Below are positions 52,847-60,653 of a stretch of 64,000 nt of DNA, piece after piece. Position 1 is the first letter of the stretch, and each line of letters opens with the position of its first letter. This stretch comes from Paracidobacterium acidisoli (GTDB lineage Bacteria > Acidobacteriota > Terriglobia > Terriglobales > Acidobacteriaceae), in the NCBI RefSeq assembly GCF_003428625.2, contig NZ_QVQT02000003.1, positions 782,091 to 846,090 of the forward strand, given 5' to 3'. The notes below the pieces were generated by a model. It ran no database searches. It saw nothing but the letters and a program-made list of their open reading frames with translations, and was not told where the DNA came from. A program made the translations under genes and the position numbers.

Positions 52847-54745
52847 ATGATGACGGTGAAAAAGATTCTGAGTGTCCTGGCGCTTGCAGGCTGTGTTGCG
52901 GCTTCAGCACAGAATGCGAATCAGCAGACCGCGAAGCCGGCAAAGACAAAGGCCGCCGCGGCAAAGCCGAAGATCCAGGAGCAGATACTGTTGCAGCAGC
53001 TGAACGAGAAGTTTGAAAAGCTCGATGAACTGACTGACAAGTACAGCCAGCTGCAACAGCGTCTCGACAGTGTGCAGAAGGAGCTGACGGAGCACGATGC
53101 CAGGCTTGCGGCTGCACTGCAGGCCGCAGCCGATGCTCAGGCCGCGGCTGCGGAGGCGAAAAAGGAGCTGGCGGCGGCGCATCAGACGGCAGGACCGGAC
53201 GGCTCCAGCGTGGCCGCACTGCAAAGCGATGTCGCGAGCCTTAAGGCCGCATCCTCATCGCTCGTCACCGCGGTCGAAGCTAACCAGAAGGAGACGAAGA
53301 AGCTGGAAAATCCCGATGTCCTTCACTTCAGGGGTGTCGACTTAACGCCGGGCGGATTCGTCGCAGGGGAGACCGTGAATCGCCAGCGAGGGACCGGAAG
53401 CGATGTGAATACACCGTTCTCCAGTATTCCCTTTGGCGGCCAGACTGCGGGTGTGCTTTCGGAATTCAATGCCAGCGGGCGCCAGTCTCGAATCAGCCTG
53501 CTTGCCGAAGGCAGACTGCCGTCGGCTACGCTGCGCGGCTATTACGAATCGGATTTTCTTTCGGCGGGAACAACCTCGAATGACAACCAGAGCAACAGCT
53601 ATACGATGCGCATCCGCCAGGCATGGGCGCAGGCGGCACTGCAAAGCGGATGGACGCTGACAGCGGGGCAGATGTGGTCCCTGGCAACGGAATATAAGTC
53701 GGGTCTCTCAAACAGGGCGGAAGCGATTCCGCTGACCATCGACGCGCAGTACAACGCCGGCTTTACCTGGGAGCGCCAGTACGGCTTCCGGGCAGTGAAG
53801 AGCATTGGAAGCCGGTTCTGGATTGGCGGTGCTTTGGAAGAGGCGCAGACTCTCAACGTCGGCGGACACAATCTTCCGACGATCGCCTATCAGCAGGCGG
53901 GCAACGGCAGCGGCCTTTATAACCCTTCGGCGAACTACAGCTTCAACTATGCGCCGGACCTGATCGCCAAGGTGGCGTATGAACCAGGCTTTGGCCATTT
54001 TGAAGTGTTCGGCATAGGCCGCTTCTTCCGTGACCGTGTGTTCCCGAACGGTCCGGCACCCGCCGGCGCGTCCCAGCCGTCCACAACTTCGGCGCTTGGC
54101 GCCTTTACCTCGAAGACCGAGGGCGGCGGAGTCGGCGCCAACGCGCGTGTCTCCCTTTTCTCGAAGACGCTCGATCTGGGCGCGCACGTTCTGGCCGGTA
54201 ACGGCATAGGGCGCTACAGCACGTCGACCCTGCCCGATGCGACGGCCCACGAAGACGGCTCCCTGGAACTGCTGCCGGGCGGCTCGGCGCTCGGAAGCCT
54301 TGAGTGGCACGCCGCTCCGCGTTTTGATTTCTACTCCTATTACGGCGGAGAGTATGTCAGGCGCGCTTACTACCCCAGCGGTTATTTCGTAACGACGGCC
54401 GGACCCACCGATGGCCAGCCGATTCTTGAAGGTTACGGCGCTCCAAACAATATCGTCAGCGGCTGCTATACCGAGGTGCTGCCTGTCTCGTCGTCCAACG
54501 GCGGCGGCAATGTGCCCGGCGCGGCGTCCAGTTGCAACGCCGATAACCGCAACATCCAGGAGGCCACTGCCGGCTACTGGTTCCGCCTCTACAGGGGCGC
54601 GCACGGAACCTTTCAGCAGGGAATTCAATACTCCTACGCGGTGCGGCATACCTGGGAGGGCATCGGCCTGAACGGGCTTGGATTCTCTCCCAAGGCCATC
54701 AACAACATGTGGTTCACCTCATTCCGTTACTACCTGCCGCAGTAA
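52847..54745 (+). CDS. Outer-membrane porin-like protein with N-terminal coiled coil
   Basis: 632 aa from ATG 52847, supported by AAGGAG 8 nt upstream; a GTG overlapping the previous stop (52775) is less likely. Signal peptide VKKILSVLALAGCVAASAQ. Residues ~35-150 are coiled coil (LNEKFEKLDELTDKYSQLQ; RLDSVQKELTEHDARL), then an Ala-rich helix. Residues ~175 to the end form a beta barrel (VLHFRGVDLTPGGFVAGETV; LTAGQMWSLATEYKS; GYWFRLYRGAHGTFQQGIQY; final MWFTSFRYYLPQ strand). The coiled coil plus barrel resembles porins that bind the cell wall through their N-terminus. Set between surface lipoproteins and the Oar-like receptor, it may form part of the same envelope machine. Confidence 0.78.
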   Translation: MMTVKKILSVLALAGCVAASAQNANQQTAKPAKTKAAAAKPKIQEQILLQQLNEKFEKLDELTDKYSQLQQRLDSVQKELTEHDARLAAALQAAADAQAAAAEAKKELAAAHQTAGPDGSSVAALQSDVASLKAASSSLVTAVEANQKETKKLENPDVLHFRGVDLTPGGFVAGETVNRQRGTGSDVNTPFSSIPFGGQTAGVLSEFNASGRQSRISLLAEGRLPSATLRGYYESDFLSAGTTSNDNQSNSYTMRIRQAWAQAALQSGWTLTAGQMWSLATEYKSGLSNRAEAIPLTIDAQYNAGFTWERQYGFRAVKSIGSRFWIGGALEEAQTLNVGGHNLPTIAYQQAGNGSGLYNPSANYSFNYAPDLIAKVAYEPGFGHFEVFGIGRFFRDRVFPNGPAPAGASQPSTTSALGAFTSKTEGGGVGANARVSLFSKTLDLGAHVLAGNGIGRYSTSTLPDATAHEDGSLELLPGGSALGSLEWHAAPRFDFYSYYGGEYVRRAYYPSGYFVTTAGPTDGQPILEGYGAPNNIVSGCYTEVLPVSSSNGGGNVPGAASSCNADNRNIQEATAGYWFRLYRGAHGTFQQGIQYSYAVRHTWEGIGLNGLGFSPKAINNMWFTSFRYYLPQ

Positions 54746-54816
54746 TGATTCGGTCTGCCATGGATGCTGAAACGCAATATTGAGTCCGCACGAGGGAACT
54801 GGAGTTACAGAGAACG

Positions 54817-57800
54817 ATGCTTCGATCACTTAAACGGCTTCTGTCCGCGACGATCCTCCTCACGCTCCTGGCCAGCGTACCGGCAGCCGCCCAGACCGGC
54901 CGCTTCTCGGGACAGGTTGCCGATCAGGGCGGAGGAGTTATCCCGGGAGCGACGGTACAGGTCGTCAATCAGGACACGCTGGTGAAACGGGAGACAAAGA
55001 CAGATGCCACGGGTAACTATTCGGTGGTTTCTCTTCCACCGGGAAGGTATCAGGTCATCATCGACGCGGACGGCTTCAATCGAATATCGAGCGAGGCCGT
55101 GTCGCTTGCGGCAGAACAGACATTCGTCTTCAACGCGAAAATGTCCGTGGGGGGAGTGAAAACCAGCGTCGAGGTCAATGGAGGCGGGACTCCACTGGTG
55201 GAGTCGGACACCGCCTCTCTGTCTACGACGTTGTCTGAAAAGGAGGTCACAGGCTACGGACTAAACGGGCGAAACTTCTCGCAACTGATCACCATGGCGC
55301 CTGGCGTGAGCAATCAGACCGGCCAGGATGAGGCCAAGGTTGGGGTCGCCGGAAGCGCGAAGTTCAGTGTGAACGGGGGACGGGTCGAATACAACACCTT
55401 CGAGGTGGACGGCAGTGACGTGCTGAACACCAGCATCAACGCCAGCCGCGGGCAGGGCGAGCCGCTGATGGTATATCCCAGCATCGACGCCATCCAGGAT
55501 ATGAAAGTGCTTACCGCCGATTACAGCGCCCTGTACGGCAAGAGCGCATCGGGAAGCGTGCTGGTAAGCACCAAATCCGGCGGAGACAGACTGCACGGCG
55601 ATGTATACGAGTTTCTCCGCAACGAGATGTTCAACGCCCGCAATTACTTCGATCAGCCCGAGCCGGAGCCGCTGGGATATCAGGGCAATCCTGTCTACAG
55701 GACACCGTTGTATCGCCGCCAGGACTTCGGTGCAACCCTCGGCGGACCGCTGTTCATTCCGAACCATTTCAACACCGATAAGCAGAAGACATTCTTTTTC
55801 TTCTCAGAAGAGATACGGCGCGAGAAGACTCCGGTGGACTACAACCAGTCCGTGCCAACGAATGCCGAACGGTCGGGGAACTTCTCAGACGTTTGTCCCA
55901 CGCTTGTGCCCGGCGGTTCCGGAACCTTCAATCCGGTGGAGTATCCGGATTGCCCGCAGGGAGGTATTTCTGCCGGCGGTAACGGGGAGCCGAACGTAGG
56001 CAGCGCGGTCGAAGTGAATTACACCAGCGAGGCTGTTCTCAACAGCGGGCTTATTCCTCAGGCGAATTCCGTGAATGGCTGCAATACGACTAACCCATCC
56101 CCTCTGTACCGCTGCTATGTGGCCTCTGTTTCGCCGCCTACTGACTGGCGCGAGGAGCTGTTCCGCATCGACCAGAATCTGACGCCCGGCGAGCGGCTGT
56201 CGTTCCGCTACATTCACGACGCCTGGAATACAGTGACGCTGGCGCCGCAGTGGGGCGTCGTGCAGAACAGCTTTCCCACGGTGGAAAACCGGCTCAACGG
56301 TCCAGGACTGAATATGGTGCTGAGTCTTGCGCAGACGCTGCCGCATGGCATGCTCAATCGTCTGGCCCTCAGCTATGGAGTCGAACATATTACGCTGACC
56401 CCGCAGCCCGGCTCCGGCGTCAGCTCGCTCGACCGGCCGGACATTCTGGGAGATCCATGCGCGCCGGCGAGCAGCGCGGGCAGGCAACTGACAGAGTGCC
56501 CGATGGGCTATATCTTTAATAACCGCTTCGGTGGAAACAAGCTGCCCGGTCTCGTCTTCCAGGGTTCTAACGGAGCCTATGGAGGACACGGTTTTGCTGC
56601 CGATACCGGTTACGCTCCCTGGAACCAGGCGAATCCAACCTTCAACATTCGTGACGACGTCAGCATGACGGTGGGCAGGCACGACCTGCAATGGGGCTTT
56701 GAAGGAACCTTCGTCCAGCAGAACGAGCTGAGCGCGGTAAGCGGCGCGAACTCAGGCGACCAGCAGGGATTGCTCACCTTCAGTAATCAGCAATCGATCT
56801 ACACCACAGGCAACGCCTTTGCTGATTTTCTGGCCGGCCCGGGCGTCGTGAACAATGTGAGCGGCGCTCTGACGCAGGGTGCGATCAAGAGCTACACACA
56901 GGACAGCGGCCAGGCGAAATATTACAACCGGTATAAGATCGCGGAGCTGTACCTGCAGGACGACTGGCGCATCCATCCGCGGTTCACGCTGAATGCCGGA
57001 CTCCGGGCAAGTCTGTTCGGTGCGTGGTACAACCCCAAAGGCACTGCGTACAACTGGAGACCGGAGCTGTACAACACATCGCTCGGAGCCTCTCTCTTCA
57101 TCGATCCCACCTATGGGTATCTGGTGCAGAGCGGCAGCGGTGTTCCCGTTCCGCTGCCCAGAACAGGACCGTATAGCCTGAGCGGCCCCAACGCGCTTAA
57201 TCCCGCAATCAGCAATGGTCTGGTGCAGTGCGGCGGGCAGAGCGGCGTACCTTCAGGCTGCATGACCAACCATCTGTTTCATCCTGAGCCGCGCATAGGA
57301 TTCTCGTGGGACCCGTGGGGCAACGGCAGGACCGCGGTCCGCGCTGGCTACGGCATCTTTTGGGAGCATGGCACCGGATATGAAGCCAACGTTGGATCGC
57401 TGATCGGAAGCGCTCCGTTGATCCTGAGCGAGACCCAATCGAATATTGAATCGCATATCAGCGGCAGCACCATCTCCAGCCCCTTCAACCTGATTGGTCT
57501 CTCCTGCCAGCAGGGAAGCGCGCAGTGCGGCAACCTGGTGAGCCCCGCGGGCGGGGTGACCTTTCCTCTGAACGTAACCTCGATCCCTACCAAAGCCGTC
57601 TACCCCTATACGCAGCAGTGGAGCCTGAGCGTGCAGCGTGAAGTGCGGAAGCAGATGGTGGCGCAGATCGCCTATGTCGGCACGAAGGGCACGCATCTGA
57701 CGGCCGTCCGCGATCTCAATCAACTGCCGCCGCTCAGCAATGCTCTCAATCCGTTTGGTCCTGGGCAGCCAATCACTGCGGGCGTCTGTTCGACCGGAGC

Positions 57801-58965
57801 GAACTATAACTACTTCTCCGTCGATGGCGAAAATTCCGGAGTGTACGGCTATCCAGTCACCATTCCAAACTCGCCAGGCATTGGGCCGGGCTCGCCCGGT
57901 TATGTCAATATGTTCGTCGCCTGCACAGGCAATCCCGGCTTTGCGGGGGGTGGCAGCCCACCCCATAAACTTGGCATCAGCGCCGACTCGGTGCGCCCCT
58001 ATCCAGGATTCAGCAACATTATCTCCGTCGATAACGTCGCCGATTCCGAATACAACGCTCTGCAGGCCACGCTGCGCCAGACCACCGGCTCATTGACCAT
58101 CGGCGTCGCCTACACCTACAGCCATTCGCTTGACGACTCCTCCGACCGGTCTTCGGCCAACTTCGCCAACTCGCTTGACATCCACTCGAACCACGCCAGC
58201 TCGGACTTCGATCAGCGGCATATCCTGAACGTCAACTACATCTACGATCTGCCGCTGCCCCGCCTGCTCGAGGGATTCACGCATCTGCTGGGGACCGGTT
58301 TCGATCCGGACGATGATTCAGCCTCTGCGGGGACCAGGAAAACGACGCCTGGGCAGCTTGCTCCGATCGGGAAGACTCTTCTCGCGGGCTGGCAGTTCAG
58401 CGGTATTACCACCTTCCAGACCGGAACGCCTTTCAGCGTTATCAATGGCGGCGGCTCCGATGGTACAGGCGCGGCGGATAACGCCGGCGTCGGGGATGGT
58501 CTGGGTGTCGGTTCCTACGCCGATCTCATGCCCGGTGTCAGTGCGCACGCGGGCAAGCCATTAGTCGCGCATGGTGGGGGTAACGTCGGCCCTCTGCTCC
58601 TCAATCCGGGAGCCTTTGCCGCGCCGCGCGGCCTTACCTTTGGCGACTCGGGCCGCAACTACCTGAGAAACCCATCACGCGTGAACTTCAATATGTCGCT
58701 CTTCAAGCACTTTAAGCCCTTTCGCGAGCGTCTCGATATTGAGTTTCGTACCGAAGCATACAACGTCTTCAACCATACCCAGTTCCGCATTACCGATCCG
58801 GCGAACCCCGGAAACACCGGCAACAACGTCATCAACTGCTACGGTACGCAGACCGAGCTTTACTCAGCGGGAGCGTCAGGTTGTCTGGCGGGCAACTCCT
58901 TTCTGCATCCGGTCGATGCGCATGATCCGCGCATTCTGCAATTCGGCCTGAAGGGAAGTTTCTGA
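54817..58965 (+). CDS. TonB-dependent receptor, Oar-like, 1382 aa
   Basis: Signal peptide at 1-26 (LLSATILLTLLASVPAAAQ). Residues ~28-115 are a carboxypeptidase-regulatory-like domain (GRFSGQVADQGGGVIPGATV; TKTDATGNYSVVSLPPGRY). A plug follows (GYGLNGRNFSQLITMAPG; YSALYGKSASGSVLVSTKSGG; HGDVYEFLRNEMFNARNYFD), then a long barrel (FFFFSEEIRREKTPVDY; FTLNAGLRASLFGAWY; QQWSLSVQREVRKQMVAQ) ending ILQFGLKGSF. Oar proteins of myxobacteria take part in export of a signalling protease; whether this one imports or exports is open. It is followed after 18 nt by a lipoprotein gene. The N-terminal domain is clearly related to the partial receptor at 63564. Confidence 0.92.
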   Translation: MLRSLKRLLSATILLTLLASVPAAAQTGRFSGQVADQGGGVIPGATVQVVNQDTLVKRETKTDATGNYSVVSLPPGRYQVIIDADGFNRISSEAVSLAAEQTFVFNAKMSVGGVKTSVEVNGGGTPLVESDTASLSTTLSEKEVTGYGLNGRNFSQLITMAPGVSNQTGQDEAKVGVAGSAKFSVNGGRVEYNTFEVDGSDVLNTSINASRGQGEPLMVYPSIDAIQDMKVLTADYSALYGKSASGSVLVSTKSGGDRLHGDVYEFLRNEMFNARNYFDQPEPEPLGYQGNPVYRTPLYRRQDFGATLGGPLFIPNHFNTDKQKTFFFFSEEIRREKTPVDYNQSVPTNAERSGNFSDVCPTLVPGGSGTFNPVEYPDCPQGGISAGGNGEPNVGSAVEVNYTSEAVLNSGLIPQANSVNGCNTTNPSPLYRCYVASVSPPTDWREELFRIDQNLTPGERLSFRYIHDAWNTVTLAPQWGVVQNSFPTVENRLNGPGLNMVLSLAQTLPHGMLNRLALSYGVEHITLTPQPGSGVSSLDRPDILGDPCAPASSAGRQLTECPMGYIFNNRFGGNKLPGLVFQGSNGAYGGHGFAADTGYAPWNQANPTFNIRDDVSMTVGRHDLQWGFEGTFVQQNELSAVSGANSGDQQGLLTFSNQQSIYTTGNAFADFLAGPGVVNNVSGALTQGAIKSYTQDSGQAKYYNRYKIAELYLQDDWRIHPRFTLNAGLRASLFGAWYNPKGTAYNWRPELYNTSLGASLFIDPTYGYLVQSGSGVPVPLPRTGPYSLSGPNALNPAISNGLVQCGGQSGVPSGCMTNHLFHPEPRIGFSWDPWGNGRTAVRAGYGIFWEHGTGYEANVGSLIGSAPLILSETQSNIESHISGSTISSPFNLIGLSCQQGSAQCGNLVSPAGGVTFPLNVTSIPTKAVYPYTQQWSLSVQREVRKQMVAQIAYVGTKGTHLTAVRDLNQLPPLSNALNPFGPGQPITAGVCSTGANYNYFSVDGENSGVYGYPVTIPNSPGIGPGSPGYVNMFVACTGNPGFAGGGSPPHKLGISADSVRPYPGFSNIISVDNVADSEYNALQATLRQTTGSLTIGVAYTYSHSLDDSSDRSSANFANSLDIHSNHASSDFDQRHILNVNYIYDLPLPRLLEGFTHLLGTGFDPDDDSASAGTRKTTPGQLAPIGKTLLAGWQFSGITTFQTGTPFSVINGGGSDGTGAADNAGVGDGLGVGSYADLMPGVSAHAGKPLVAHGGGNVGPLLLNPGAFAAPRGLTFGDSGRNYLRNPSRVNFNMSLFKHFKPFRERLDIEFRTEAYNVFNHTQFRITDPANPGNTGNNVINCYGTQTELYSAGASGCLAGNSFLHPVDAHDPRILQFGLKGSF

Positions 58966-58983
58966 ATGACCAGGGAGAGGGTT

Positions 58984-60387
58984 ATGCATTGCCTTAAACG
59001 AGGAACAGGCCGGTCTCGAAAATTCGCATGGAAGATCTGTTTCCTGGGCGTGATTCTGCCGGCTGTCTCCATGATCGGATGCGGCGGAAAGACGGGGCCG
59101 GGCACTTCGACTGCACAACAGCAAAGCACGCAGACATATTTTGCGCCTTTCGTCGAAGGGACCTCGAACGGCGGTACGCCTGTCGGAGGGCCACAGACCT
59201 ATACCATCAGCGATCCCGCAGGCAGCGGCTCTGCGGGCGCTTTTAAGCAAACGACCTATCTCCTCAATGCAAATCAGGAAGGCGCTCAGGTGATCAACGC
59301 CGGGGAGGTTACAGCTTTGCAGCGTGGACTGCTGAGCCTGGGAGTAACCGCAAACTACTCCTTCAGCAACGACACCGGCGCCTGGGTGACCACCGATTAC
59401 AGCACGCCTAAGACAGGAGGCTTCGCCGTCGAGCTGGCAGGGCAGGCCGGGGGGCTTGTGCAGCTGCCGGGACAACCCGCGGCGCCGGTGGCGGCCACCG
59501 CACAATGCCCGAATTTCGCCACCCCGCAGACCTATCAATTCGTCACGATTCCGAACGGGGCTTCCGCCGGTACAAACGAAACTGCCTATGGCAGCGTGGA
59601 CATCGGCACCAGCGGCAGCACCGTGAACCTCACCAATATTCAGCAATTCACGCTGTCTTCGACGGGCGGAGCGGGAGCGCAGGTACAACCGGCCGCGACA
59701 CCCGTGACGGGAGCCTGCGGGACAACTTCCTATGGAAACACGATCAGCATTCCTTATCCGGTTACCATCACAAACCCAGGAGGTGGTCAGACAACTCCGC
59801 CGCCAGCCGTCCTGGCAATCGGGCCGTCCGGTCTTTTGGTTGAAGACAATGGCCTCGGCAGCAATGGGCTGACGTATCAAACTTCGCTCAGTGGCGGAAC
59901 GGGAGCTATCGGTTTGCCGCGGCCCTCTCAGCCACTGGACACGGGTACTGTCGTTGGCGCGCAGTATCTCGGCTTTATCTTTGGAGCCCCGACTGGCGGA
60001 AACTTTGGCGCTCCCACCGGCTGGTCGTCGCACGTCGCTTCCTTCGGCTTTACCAGTCTGCCGTCGAATTGTTCCTCCGTAGCCGCACAGACCACCACTC
60101 TGATCTACGGCGGCGACTTCACGAACGACAATCCTTCCGCGTCACCCAATGGCTTCGGCAACTGTGATTTTGCCATCGACCTTGGCCCAGAGGACTCGAC
60201 GAACAACGGCTTCTATCCCAATGCGACGGTCTGGATGGGCGCAGGATATGCCGCAAATACCTCGAACAAAAACAATTCATTTTCTGCCGTTGGCGTCGCC
60301 GGACAGCTCAATGGCAAATACGCTCTTTTCGTCCTGGGCGCGAATACCGGCCAGCAGTGGGCCATCTATCTTCTGCAATCGAATTGA
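58984..60387 (+). CDS. Lipoprotein of unknown function after the Oar-like receptor
   Basis: 467 aa from ATG 58984, chosen for AGGGAG 7 nt upstream; ATG 58966, directly after the receptor stop, is the alternative. Lipobox VSMIGC. The mature part is Gly/Ser/Thr/Asn-rich and beta-rich (QTYTISDPAGSGSAGAF; VNAGEVTALQRG-like; TISIPYPVTITNPGGGQTTP; LLVEDNGLGSNGL; TLIYGGDFTNDNPSASPNG), with scattered cysteines, and ends YALFVLGANTGQQWAIYLLQ. No family recognised. Position suggests a surface partner or substrate of the receptor. Confidence 0.72.
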   Translation: MHCLKRGTGRSRKFAWKICFLGVILPAVSMIGCGGKTGPGTSTAQQQSTQTYFAPFVEGTSNGGTPVGGPQTYTISDPAGSGSAGAFKQTTYLLNANQEGAQVINAGEVTALQRGLLSLGVTANYSFSNDTGAWVTTDYSTPKTGGFAVELAGQAGGLVQLPGQPAAPVAATAQCPNFATPQTYQFVTIPNGASAGTNETAYGSVDIGTSGSTVNLTNIQQFTLSSTGGAGAQVQPAATPVTGACGTTSYGNTISIPYPVTITNPGGGQTTPPPAVLAIGPSGLLVEDNGLGSNGLTYQTSLSGGTGAIGLPRPSQPLDTGTVVGAQYLGFIFGAPTGGNFGAPTGWSSHVASFGFTSLPSNCSSVAAQTTTLIYGGDFTNDNPSASPNGFGNCDFAIDLGPEDSTNNGFYPNATVWMGAGYAANTSNKNNSFSAVGVAGQLNGKYALFVLGANTGQQWAIYLLQSN

Positions 60388-60424
60388 ACGGCGTCTGAGT
60401 TTCGTCGTGAACGGAGAGTAAAAA

Positions 60425-60462
60425 CAGGCGTAAAACTTCGCCTGGCCGGGCATTATTTTTTT
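60425..60462 (+). terminator. Weak terminator-like structure
   Basis: CAGGCG (60425-60430) pairs with CGCCTG (60439-60444) around an 8-nt loop, and a T7 run follows at 60456-60462. A second pairing CCGGG/CCCGG spans the T run. It would separate the lipoprotein gene from the fused sigma gene, but not strongly. Confidence 0.4.
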
Positions 60463-60653
60463 GTGAAAAATCCCGGAAAGAAGAGGCGCAGAAAGATGGC
60501 CCGGCAAGAGCATGATCCTCAAGCCACTGAGAACAGGCAGTTGCGAGACAGGTCACGAACGAAAGCAACACTTCCATGCGCTCTAGGATTCTTCATCGGA
60601 TATTCACCTGACAGGAGCGAACTATTGGAAGGAATTGCTCTCTTCAGGATCGA